A DNA stretch of 64,000 nt from positions 38,353 to 102,352 of the IMG/VR virus record IMGVR_UViG_3300020411_000980. The stretch is one strand, 5' to 3'. The notes beneath the pieces are model-generated. The model was not told the origin of the DNA and made no database searches. It saw only the letters and a program-made list of their open reading frames with translations. The stretch is from a virus. Position numbers and translations under genes: made by a program. This document shows positions 57,152-64,000 of this stretch, one piece after another (position 1 is the first letter of the stretch; each line of letters opens with the position of its first letter).

Positions 57152-57979
57152 TTAACTACCAAATGTTAGCGTCGCAGCTCCATTTGTATACTTAGTCTCA
57201 GCACCCTTACTGGAGTTAAGAACACAACGATACTTGTAACCGTTTAATGTAGTACCACCTAGACTACTATAAGCAAGTGTTGCTGTAGTGAAGTCTGCGT
57301 ATGTGATACCAGTATCAAGGTCAGCCTTAATGTCTACCCAACGAGTAGTTGCATTTGCTGTCTGACGTTGCCACTTGTATGTGATAGTACCTGACTGATC
57401 CACTGTTGCAGCAGCAACGAATGTTCCAGCACCACTAGAGGATGTAGAGTTTGCAGGTTGTGTACCGACTGTGATTGTCTCGTTGACATCAGCGTCAATA
57501 GTATCCTGAGCAAAGTCACCTGCTGAACCAGCAGCAACCTTGAGGGGAACTAAACACTCTGCCTTGTGACGCTCGGTACCATTATATGTTTGATAAGTTT
57601 GATACAACCACCAACCAGGTCCAGTGATACCACGAGTTTTGTTTGATGCGATACCATCTTCAGATGTATCAACAAAAACTAAATCGTAGTTTGTGTTACT
57701 GTCACCACCTTTGATGACATATTCTGCAACTGCTTTAGGAGGTGTTCTCCTTATAACGGATGCAGCAGCAACTGTTGCTGTGCTTCCTGCATAATTCTTG
57801 TGCAATTCTATTGATGTAGTACTGGTTACTTGCTTAACAATGTAGTTTACACTACTAATATTAAGTACGTCACCTACATTTACAGAGTCCGCAGCATTTT
57901 TAGATACTGTAGCATCACCATTGGTGACACCTATAGTATTACTAAAGGCTGCAGCATCTATTTTTCCGTGGACTGCCAT
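57152..57979 (-). CDS. Ig-like capsid decoration protein
   Basis: The 275-aa protein has an N-terminal beta domain (GKIDAAAFSNTIGVTNGDATV) and a C-terminal immunoglobulin-like module (about 185-275: SGTITYKWQRQTANATTRW, TLAYSSLGGTTLNGYKYRCVLNSSKG). These modules (as in Hoc) decorate capsids. A TATAAATA late promoter is 33 nt upstream. The residue order W-x(n)-YxC matches the Ig core. Confidence 0.74.
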   Translation of the reverse strand: MAVHGKIDAAAFSNTIGVTNGDATVSKNAADSVNVGDVLNISSVNYIVKQVTSTTSIELHKNYAGSTATVAAASVIRRTPPKAVAEYVIKGGDSNTNYDLVFVDTSEDGIASNKTRGITGPGWWLYQTYQTYNGTERHKAECLVPLKVAAGSAGDFAQDTIDADVNETITVGTQPANSTSSSGAGTFVAAATVDQSGTITYKWQRQTANATTRWVDIKADLDTGITYADFTTATLAYSSLGGTTLNGYKYRCVLNSSKGAETKYTNGAATLTFGS

Positions 57980-58012
57980 TGGTATCTCCAGAGATTTGTT
58001 ACTTCGTTTTAT

Positions 58013-58020
58013 TATTTATA
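58013..58020 (-). promoter_or_regulatory. T4-type late promoter TATAAATA
   Basis: Exact TATAAATAAT on the minus strand, 33 nt before the Ig-like decoration gene. Confidence 0.76.
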
Positions 58021-58024
58021 TGTA

Positions 58025-58213
58025 CTAGGATTCAAGCAGAGCCTTCTGGAGAGCGACAACTAGTTCGTCATCTACTTTGTTTCCAGTCTTTGCTGCTGCT
58101 TTCTTGAGCAACTTAATTAAAAAATCTTTGATAACAGAGTCAAGATCTTCAGGTATCCTATCAACAGCCTTGTTGATGATACTAATTGCTATAGGCATTA
58201 AAAAGTTAATCAT
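58025..58213 (-). CDS. Small helical protein
   Basis: The 62-aa product (MINFLMPIAISIINKAVDRI) has an amphipathic N-terminus and a Lys-rich helix (DFLIKLLKKAAAKTGNKVDD). Could be membrane-associated. Conserved-type small protein; function unknown. Confidence 0.58.
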   Translation of the reverse strand: MINFLMPIAISIINKAVDRIPEDLDSVIKDFLIKLLKKAAAKTGNKVDDELVVALQKALLES

Positions 58214-58221
58214 AATTTCAG

Positions 58222-58377
58222 TTACGAATCTGAATTATGTATAACCTCAGAGGATCTTTTTGACGTTCCTTTAAGCGATTCGATATCTGCCTTAATGATG
58301 GCACGAATAGACTCCTTCATTATATCCTCTTTCTTAGGATTAATGATGATCTTAGATTTCTTTTCGCTTAAGTTCAT
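58222..58377 (-). CDS. Small charged protein
   Basis: The 51-aa ORF (MNLSEKKSKIIINPKKEDIM) has a Lys-rich helix (ESIRAIIKADIESLKGTSKR) and ends in SEVIHNSDS. It lies right after the Ser/Lys-rich protein gene, 1 nt away. No family recognised. Confidence 0.58.
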   Translation of the reverse strand: MNLSEKKSKIIINPKKEDIMKESIRAIIKADIESLKGTSKRSSEVIHNSDS

Positions 58378-58378
58378 A

Positions 58379-59956
58379 CTACTTACCAAAGTTGGGGAAG
58401 TGCTTTTTAAATAGGGCAGATGCTTCCTTGTGCTTACCCTTGTTAGTGAGTGACTTGGTTTGTTTCAAGACATCTCTCTTCTTCTGTTGCTCAGGAGTAG
58501 GATTATCTCCTTCCTGTATTTCTTCTAGATCGAATCCTAACCTAGCTCTCCAGTTGCTAGCTTCGGGATCCCTTAGATTGTTCTGGTCGTGCGCTTTTGT
58601 CTCTTGCTCTCCCAGAATTCTCCGAATTCTTTGAGTTCTTGATAGGTCCATAGTGGTTTCCAAAGTAGTTTCTTCACCCATACGACTAGCAACATATCCA
58701 GACGCTTTGGACACAGCACGTGCTGAGATTCCAACCGCCTTCTTGACACCACGTTTTATCTTACTACCAGTTGAGGATGAAGATGATGATGTGGTACCGC
58801 CACCGCTAGAGGATGATGACGAGCTACTCTCCTTCTTCTTATCACCACCAGTTACTATGGTAGGTGCTTTTGGTCCTGAAGATTTAGATGAGGACTTAGA
58901 TAGAGTGGAGGTAGATGATGAGGAGTCTTTTTTCTGACCGCCAGAAGAACGGATTTTATTCAGAAGTTCCTCACCTTTCCTATGTGTCTCTGACTTCTTA
59001 GAATCAGATGACGAGGAAGACTTGGTTGATGATTTCTCTAGAGCTGCCTTCTTACTTTTCTCTTTGGCAGCAGAGTATTCACCTGCGACTTTGCCAGCAG
59101 TCTGTGCTGCTTTCTTACCGACTGCCTTGACCGTTTTCTTCACGGCTGATCCAGCAGACTTGGCAACGTCTTTTGCTTGGGCTTTAACACTAGGTTTAGG
59201 CTTAGAAGCAAGTCGCTTCTTCGCTATAGCACCAGCATCTCTGCCTGGTTTCTCCTTTTGAGGAGCTTGTACAGCAACGTGTGGACGTGCTGAATGCTTG
59301 TTGGGAGCTTCAGTTAGTTGCTCACCTTCTATGGTAACATCTTCCTTCTTAGTGAGGACAGCATTGTGACCATACTTAGCTCGTAGGTTCTTTACAGTAA
59401 GTTTAAATGCTTTCTGTGAGTTAGCCTGAGCCTTTCTTTGTTCTTCTGGTGTCAACCCCTTGGTACCACCAGTGGATTTTCTATTAGAAGGGTTGTCTCC
59501 ATCGCCAGGTCCTGGGAGTCCTAACTCTCTCTTCCTGTCTTTGATGCGATCATACTCTTCTTCATCGAGGACTTCAACTTCTTCCTTGGTGTCAACTAGC
59601 CCCGTATTCTTGACACCACCGCTAAAACCCGCAGCTTTCTTCGCATCCCCCTTGGCTTTGATAGAATTCTGTTGGGCATTCACAGGTCCTTCTGTGCTCT
59701 TAGGTTCTTTGATCGTATCGATCTTACCTGATGCTGCACTAGGTTTGTTATCTATAGTAGCTGCATTAGCAGTCTTCTCTCGGAGTATACCAGCAATCTC
59801 CTTACAAGCGACAGTCTCTTTCAGACTAGCATCGATGTACATCTGTTGAGCTTCAACTGTAGAGTAGTTACGCTCTGCGTATTCCACTACATATGTTGCT
59901 CTAGTTACATCAGCTGGATTGTATTTAAGCAGTCTTCCTGCAAGTTTAAGATCCAT
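58379..59956 (-). CDS. Large basic Ser/Lys-rich protein of unknown function
   Basis: The 525-aa product has a short structured N-terminus (MDLKLAGRLLKYNPADVTRA), a long low-complexity middle rich in Ser, Lys, Gly and Ala (KAVGKKAAQTAGKVAGEYSA; SSSSSSSGGGTT) and a short charged C-terminus (LTNKGKHKEASALFKKHFPN). Such basic disordered proteins can bind DNA or RNA, or be packaged. A CTAAATA late promoter is 23 nt upstream. Confidence 0.6.
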   Translation of the reverse strand: MDLKLAGRLLKYNPADVTRATYVVEYAERNYSTVEAQQMYIDASLKETVACKEIAGILREKTANAATIDNKPSAASGKIDTIKEPKSTEGPVNAQQNSIKAKGDAKKAAGFSGGVKNTGLVDTKEEVEVLDEEEYDRIKDRKRELGLPGPGDGDNPSNRKSTGGTKGLTPEEQRKAQANSQKAFKLTVKNLRAKYGHNAVLTKKEDVTIEGEQLTEAPNKHSARPHVAVQAPQKEKPGRDAGAIAKKRLASKPKPSVKAQAKDVAKSAGSAVKKTVKAVGKKAAQTAGKVAGEYSAAKEKSKKAALEKSSTKSSSSSDSKKSETHRKGEELLNKIRSSGGQKKDSSSSTSTLSKSSSKSSGPKAPTIVTGGDKKKESSSSSSSSGGGTTSSSSSSTGSKIKRGVKKAVGISARAVSKASGYVASRMGEETTLETTMDLSRTQRIRRILGEQETKAHDQNNLRDPEASNWRARLGFDLEEIQEGDNPTPEQQKKRDVLKQTKSLTNKGKHKEASALFKKHFPNFGK

Positions 59957-59978
59957 TGGATTAAAAATTCCGATAGTA

Positions 59979-61208
59979 CTATTTAGTTTTTCTAAAATCG
60001 CTGAACTTTCTCAACGTAGGATTCATAGTAGTAAACCTACCAGTAGCCTGTCCAGGAGTCATATCCTGTAGTGCCTTCCTATATGTATCAGTTCCGACTT
60101 TCCAAGTGTTTCCACTTCCATCATCAGCAGAGAAATGTTGCTCATCAGGATCAACATCATTCTGTGTTACTTCATTAAGAGAGGTCAACCATACACGGAA
60201 TCTCCAACCGTGCTCATCTTCGAAGATGGCATAGTTAGTTCCACGATATACTACCTCACCTCTGACTCCAGTGTCAGTATGTTCTACTAGAGAACCCATC
60301 TGGAATACTTCTTGATTAACGTATGCTTCACGTAGACCTTGTTGATCTAACTTAGGAGCGATCTTCCAAAGTTCAGTTACCTTCTCAGTCTTCTTAGGTT
60401 CACCAGATGGTGTCTTCTCTTCAGAAGTTACACCCATACCTCTACGTACAGCATTCATTAAGTTAGATGCCAAAGACTCATCCCCACCAGGGATACCCTT
60501 AGCAAACTCTTTTAAGTTACCTTCTGCAGCAAACGCTCTCATCTTAGATGCTGACATACCTTCGGCACCTTCAGCATCAGGATCTCTAGAACCTGCAGAC
60601 TTAACCTCCAATCCTTCTTCAAAATTATATGCTACACCGTTGTACTTCTCTAGTAGTGTACTGAATTCAGACACCCTATCATCGCCAACGACCATAGTAA
60701 TAGCACTGTAGCCTTCTTCATTTAATGCATTTAATACATTAAAAATGTTCCCCATCGATTCATCATTCTGAATAGCATCAGCGTGCTCAGGGAACATCTT
60801 TTTCATATAGTTGATCTTCTCAACTGGTTGAAGAGGGTTTTGTTTAGGATCTACAGATCGTGAAGGATATATTCTATACTCTCCAGTCGATTCAGAAGCC
60901 ACCTTATCAAATACTTTTTGGTGACCTATCGTAGGAGGATTGAAACGACCAAAGGTAAGAGCTACTGCACCCTTATCTTCTACACTAGCATTTGCTTCGT
61001 CTTCGGCATAGCCGTTAGCAGCATCTTGTTGTACAACATCTGCCTCTTGCGGGTCAACAGGGACAAGCCTCTCTCCACCCTCTGATTTAGCAACTATAGT
61101 ACCAGATCTGTCTGCATAATAGCCGTGACCAACGTGTGACAAACCTCTCTTAGCAGCGGTCTCTCCAGCAACAGTCCTAGCTTCAGCAATGAAGTTAGTA
61201 AATTTCAT
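59979..61208 (-). CDS. Cytidylyltransferase/NadR-like nucleotidyltransferase
   Basis: The 409-aa protein has the HIGH-superfamily nucleotidyltransferase motif GRFNPPTIGH (87-96), the MVVGDDR segment near 172-178 and the MSASKMR motif (218-224, the ISSTxxR equivalent). A C-terminal SH3-like part (LVEHTDTGVRGEVVYRGTN, HGWRFRVWL) follows. Cyanophages encode such proteins of unknown substrate (NMN, CDP-glycerol or tRNA-related). It is co-transcribed with the KxDG ligase-like protein and the 485-aa protein. Confidence 0.72.
   Translation of the reverse strand: MKFTNFIAEARTVAGETAAKRGLSHVGHGYYADRSGTIVAKSEGGERLVPVDPQEADVVQQDAANGYAEDEANASVEDKGAVALTFGRFNPPTIGHQKVFDKVASESTGEYRIYPSRSVDPKQNPLQPVEKINYMKKMFPEHADAIQNDESMGNIFNVLNALNEEGYSAITMVVGDDRVSEFSTLLEKYNGVAYNFEEGLEVKSAGSRDPDAEGAEGMSASKMRAFAAEGNLKEFAKGIPGGDESLASNLMNAVRRGMGVTSEEKTPSGEPKKTEKVTELWKIAPKLDQQGLREAYVNQEVFQMGSLVEHTDTGVRGEVVYRGTNYAIFEDEHGWRFRVWLTSLNEVTQNDVDPDEQHFSADDGSGNTWKVGTDTYRKALQDMTPGQATGRFTTMNPTLRKFSDFRKTK
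59980..59986 (-). promoter_or_regulatory. T4-type late promoter CTAAATA
   Basis: ACTAAATAG on the minus strand, overlapping the upstream stop codon and 23 nt before the 525-aa gene. Confidence 0.66.
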
Positions 61209-61233
61209 CTAATCTACGTCGTTTCCTATAGTA

Positions 61234-61241
61234 TATTTATT
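61234..61241 (-). promoter_or_regulatory. Late-like promoter AATAAATA
   Basis: One-base variant of TATAAATA, 25 nt before the nucleotidyltransferase gene. Weaker evidence than for the others. Confidence 0.4.
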
Positions 61242-62428
61242 CATCCCCAGTTCTTTGCTACTGTGAAGTTCGACTTAGAGAACTCCATCCTATCTACTAG
61301 CTTCAAAGAAGTACCAGATTTTATAGCAACAAATCCTTCTGGAGCAGTGACTCTATACCCATCGTCTGTACGAATAAAGGTACCAATGTCCTGTACTTTA
61401 GACAGTTTCTTGACTACCATATTCTTAGCAGCAATGAGATTTAAATAAGAAGCCACAGTCATATATATGGCTCTATTATATGTCTTGATAAATTTTAAAC
61501 CATCTGCCTGTACCTTCTGCCACTTGCTCTTAGCACTAGGAGTCTTAACTGAATTGATCTGTTTAGTTAATGCTTGTTGATAGTAGTTTGCAAAGTTAGC
61601 AGTCACAGCCTTAGTATTAGTAAGGTTCTTACCTCCACGAATGTATGAGTTAAAGAACTGTTTAAACATTACTGCTAACATAAACTTACCCTGACCAGTA
61701 TCCTTTAGGATATCAAGAAAAGCAGATGCTTGTTTAAGAGATCCACTAGCACGATTAACTGCTGCATTATATGCTGTCTTCTCTGCTGCAGTAAACTGTG
61801 AAGCACCAGTAGCATCAGTAAAGTTTGAAGAGAACACGTGTACAGTTGCACTACTAGCAGGTGTCTTCACTCCAAACGTTGCAGTAAGTTCACTCATTGT
61901 TGCACCAGTATATTTGGTATGAAATACTATGCCCAATGAACTTGCCTTTACCTTTGCACCTAATGGACTGGTAGATGGTATAGCATACGTGATTGTATTA
62001 GGTTGAAAGACTACACAAGACTCACCATTAACTTGTCCTACTGTCTTATCAGTAGTGTACAATAGATCTCCCTGTAGTATTCCTGTAAGATTAAGAGAGG
62101 GAAGATACTTCAAACACGCTTTTAATTTCTTATTTAATTCTCCTGCATCATAGTAGAAGTCAACCTGTTCATCAGAATAACATATTTTTGGATTGTTTAT
62201 ATTGAAGACTGACTTAGTTCCTACAAAGAACTCTCCATTCTCAGGGTTGGTACCACATACTACAGCAGGTGCACCATCCCATTTAGTAGTAACATTTATA
62301 CTACTGCTAGATGGTCCTGTCAACATCTTACCTAATGAGTTCAGGAAGTTAATAGCATTCTTACCTCCTGCTGAACCATTGTTCAGGATGTCATCTTCAA
62401 GGTGTTCGAGGTGGGTATTCTTAGACAT
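61241..62428 (-). CDS. KxDG ligase-like protein (DUF6267-like)
   Basis: The 395-aa protein carries KWDGAPA at residues 49-55, the KxDG nucleotidyl-lysine motif of DNA/RNA ligases and capping enzymes, followed by LQGDLLYTTDK and VVFQPNTITYAIP and a possible motif IV in GIVFHTKYTG. This pattern resembles the phage DUF6267 family, recalled rather than searched. The C-terminal half is helical and lacks a clear KxK motif. It could join or modify nucleic acids. It overlaps the 485-aa gene by 8 nt. Confidence 0.7.
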   Translation of the reverse strand: MSKNTHLEHLEDDILNNGSAGGKNAINFLNSLGKMLTGPSSSSINVTTKWDGAPAVVCGTNPENGEFFVGTKSVFNINNPKICYSDEQVDFYYDAGELNKKLKACLKYLPSLNLTGILQGDLLYTTDKTVGQVNGESCVVFQPNTITYAIPSTSPLGAKVKASSLGIVFHTKYTGATMSELTATFGVKTPASSATVHVFSSNFTDATGASQFTAAEKTAYNAAVNRASGSLKQASAFLDILKDTGQGKFMLAVMFKQFFNSYIRGGKNLTNTKAVTANFANYYQQALTKQINSVKTPSAKSKWQKVQADGLKFIKTYNRAIYMTVASYLNLIAAKNMVVKKLSKVQDIGTFIRTDDGYRVTAPEGFVAIKSGTSLKLVDRMEFSKSNFTVAKNWG

Positions 62429-63878
62429 TTAATGAAAGATAATTCTTGAGTCGTGGTCCTTTCTCTACTAGGTTACGGAAGTATCCGTTACCTTTGTTTG
62501 CTGCTGCTTCAAACTTCAGACGTAAGTTGATTAAAGATCTCTTACTATCATCACCAGTAGCATTCTTATCAAGTAACTGGATGATAGGTTTGTCTGGCAT
62601 CTGGTATGACTTGAAGTTGGTGGTAGCAGAACTGGACATCTTCACTTCTAATTCTAACTGTCCACCCTCCAGCAAGGCACCCAGTCTACTGAAATCGTAA
62701 ACAATTGAAACGTCCCCTGCTAGTTCTACTATCTTAACATTCTTTTCACCCTTAGTAGCAAAGAAATTTATACCTCTATCCAACCTCCCAAAGAAATCTG
62801 CTGCTGAAGGACCATTAACATCCTTCTTTATCTGCTTGAAAGCCCAATCATATGCTACCTGTACAGCGTGGATGCAACGTTGCTGTTCTATCTCACCTTT
62901 CTTTAATGCTTTAGCCCAATTATTAACCACTGTCTGATCACCTGCTGGATCTCTATTCATCAATTGAGACCAGAAGAATGTCTGTTTATCTAGATCCCAT
63001 CCACCAGTCTGTCCAAACTGTCCTACAGATCTCTTCAATGATACCTGTGTGATATCCATCATCTCTCCACGTGAACCACTGATAGGAAATTCTATATCAT
63101 CATTGATATGTAATTTTATATCAACCTTAGTTCCTTTCTGATCACTGTTACCATCAGCTTCAATTTTAATATTATCATACATTAGATTTGTATAACACTC
63201 TGTAGCTAGAGTACTAATCTCTTTACCATTACAATAATGACAGCAACTCTTATACATACGTGCTCTTGTCGTTACTTCATCTGGTTTAGTACTACAGAAG
63301 AAATCTAGATCTGCCTTTGCTAATTTAATGAATAGTACTACGTCATCATCTGGTACAGCAGCACCTTTATATCCAGGTGGTATAAAGTTCTTTGATTTAA
63401 ATGTTAACTCTATATGATTAACTGTCTTGGCTTTGATACAACGATGTATCATTGCTGCTAGGTCAGTAGGAGTAATATCTTTATCCTTCTTCTCAAACCT
63501 AGCAGCCATAGCTGCTGCCAATATACCTTCAGCTACATTACCCAAATTATATTTTGCTCTACTAGTCTGTTTAATATTTTCCTTAGATAAATGCTTGAGA
63601 TTAATATCTATTAGACCTGTCTTGGTACCATACCTACCAGTATAAGCAGGTAGGATAACACTACGATTTAATTTACCTGTACCTTGGAAAGCAGCTGAAA
63701 GATCAGCAGGTGTCTTTACCTTTTTCCATCTATCATCATCAGCATTAATCTTAACTTCATTCTTAGCCCAACCCAAAGAATCATCAACCTTAAATGGTTT
63801 ATGATCTTTAACCATAGAATTAAAGTTAGTCCAGTAGTCTACACTTTTATTAAGATCAGCTATTGAGATGACAGCCAT
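62421..63878 (-). CDS. Large conserved protein, possible PD-(D/E)XK nuclease
   Basis: The 485-aa protein has a candidate nuclease layout: E117 in NLGNVAEGIL, D253 in TKVDIKLHIND and S280-L-K282 in TQVSLKRS, with a Cys-rich part between (SCCHYCNGKE). It resembles a conserved T4-like cyanophage protein that accompanies the KxDG protein. No other motif is visible. Function is open; a nuclease/ligase pair would make an end-processing or defence-related system. Confidence 0.6.
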   Translation of the reverse strand: MAVISIADLNKSVDYWTNFNSMVKDHKPFKVDDSLGWAKNEVKINADDDRWKKVKTPADLSAAFQGTGKLNRSVILPAYTGRYGTKTGLIDINLKHLSKENIKQTSRAKYNLGNVAEGILAAAMAARFEKKDKDITPTDLAAMIHRCIKAKTVNHIELTFKSKNFIPPGYKGAAVPDDDVVLFIKLAKADLDFFCSTKPDEVTTRARMYKSCCHYCNGKEISTLATECYTNLMYDNIKIEADGNSDQKGTKVDIKLHINDDIEFPISGSRGEMMDITQVSLKRSVGQFGQTGGWDLDKQTFFWSQLMNRDPAGDQTVVNNWAKALKKGEIEQQRCIHAVQVAYDWAFKQIKKDVNGPSAADFFGRLDRGINFFATKGEKNVKIVELAGDVSIVYDFSRLGALLEGGQLELEVKMSSSATTNFKSYQMPDKPIIQLLDKNATGDDSKRSLINLRLKFEAAANKGNGYFRNLVEKGPRLKNYLSLNV

Positions 63879-63901
63879 TAGTTCCGCAGGTCTCCACGGT
63901 A

Positions 63902-64000
63902 CTATTTAGAATTGATGTGAGACAGGGTAACGTTGAAGGCTATACTATACCTGTCTTGAGGTACTGGTGACTGATCAATCCAGTGCATAATCCAACTAGG
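63902..64000 (-). CDS. 2OG-Fe(II) oxygenase, C-terminal end (partial)
   Basis: Thirty-two codons of a gene entering from the right edge (PSWIMHWIDQSPVPQDRY...) show SW-x-x-H and R-x-SIAFN, the distal His and Arg of a 2OG-Fe(II) oxygenase. The upstream part is outside the window. Confidence 0.6.
   Translation of the reverse strand, partial: PSWIMHWIDQSPVPQDRYSIAFNVTLSHINSK
63903..63909 (-). promoter_or_regulatory. T4-type late promoter CTAAATA
   Basis: TCTAAATAG on the minus strand, overlapping the stop of the oxygenase fragment and 24 nt upstream of the 485-aa gene. Confidence 0.66.

Noticed and set aside
58653-59849. Several plus-strand frames of 80-130 aa opposite the Ser/Lys-rich gene
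   Set aside because: They are antisense to repetitive Ser/Lys/Gly codons and show the expected anticodon-biased composition; no promoter or SD was seen.
1-64000. CRISPR arrays, insertion sequences, integrase or attachment sites
   Set aside because: No regularly spaced repeats, transposase motifs or integrase motifs were seen; the lifestyle appears lytic.

Overview
The window is a contiguous piece of a T4-like cyanomyovirus genome (a marine phage of Synechococcus or Prochlorococcus). It is AT-rich and almost fully coding, with nearly every gene on the minus strand and stop/start overlaps such as TAATG and ATGA throughout. The evidence is the mix of T4 core genes (gp4, gp5, gp26, gp32, gp33, gp48, gp53, primase gp61, nrdA/nrdB) with cyanobacterial auxiliary genes (psbA, three hli-type genes, petF, pcyA, two cpeT, cp12, talC, phoH, a PsbN-like peptide) and T4-type late promoters (TATAAATA or CTAAATA) 20-75 nt upstream of the virion genes.

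Layout in transcription order (high to low coordinates). 64-58 kb: the end of a 2OG-Fe(II) oxygenase, then three large poorly characterised proteins (a possible PD-(D/E)XK protein, a KxDG ligase-like protein, a cytidylyltransferase-like protein) and a Ser/Lys-rich protein. 58-55.7 kb: an Ig-like decoration protein, small conserved proteins and a coiled-coil/membrane protein. 55.7-51.2 kb: primase gp61 and class I ribonucleotide reductase NrdA/NrdB. 51-40 kb: auxiliary metabolism, with a 2OG oxygenase, talC, pyrE, a GIY-YIG nuclease, hli genes and membrane peptides, petF, a PsbN-like gene, psbA, three tRNAs, peptide deformylase, purN, purC and pcyA. 39-35 kb: a 1185-aa adhesin-like virion protein. 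35-28 kb: an outer-membrane-barrel-like protein, glutaredoxin, thyX, phoH, a nuclease, gp33 and gp32. 28.2-26.2 kb: the only plus-strand genes (gp48, gp53), driven by their own plus-strand late promoter. 26.2-12.5 kb: the tail module: gp4, a tube-like protein, gp26 with a predicted -1 frameshift product, two tape-measure-like proteins, hub protein, cp12, 2OG oxygenase, gp5, then a structured non-coding region and two cpeT genes. 12.2-0 kb: large fibre/baseplate proteins, glycine-rich tail-tip proteins and two tandem FAD-dependent halogenases.

The genes combine virion assembly with reprogramming of a photosynthetic host. D1, Hli and ferredoxin would keep light reactions running. CP12 and transaldolase would divert carbon from the Calvin cycle to the pentose phosphate pathway. 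NrdAB, ThyX, PyrE, PurC and PurN would turn the products into nucleotides. Phage tRNAs read the AT-ending codons UUA, AGA and AUA.

The observations I consider least described are: a roughly 195-nt multi-helix RNA candidate with its own sigma70-type promoter between gp5 and the cpeT cluster; a T_TTT_TTC frameshift site joining gp26 to a gp51-like ORF; two operon borders where a -10 box directly abuts the 5' arm of a terminator; and hybrid sigma70/late promoters in front of psbA and a secreted barrel protein. All identifications come from reading motifs by eye; no database search was possible.
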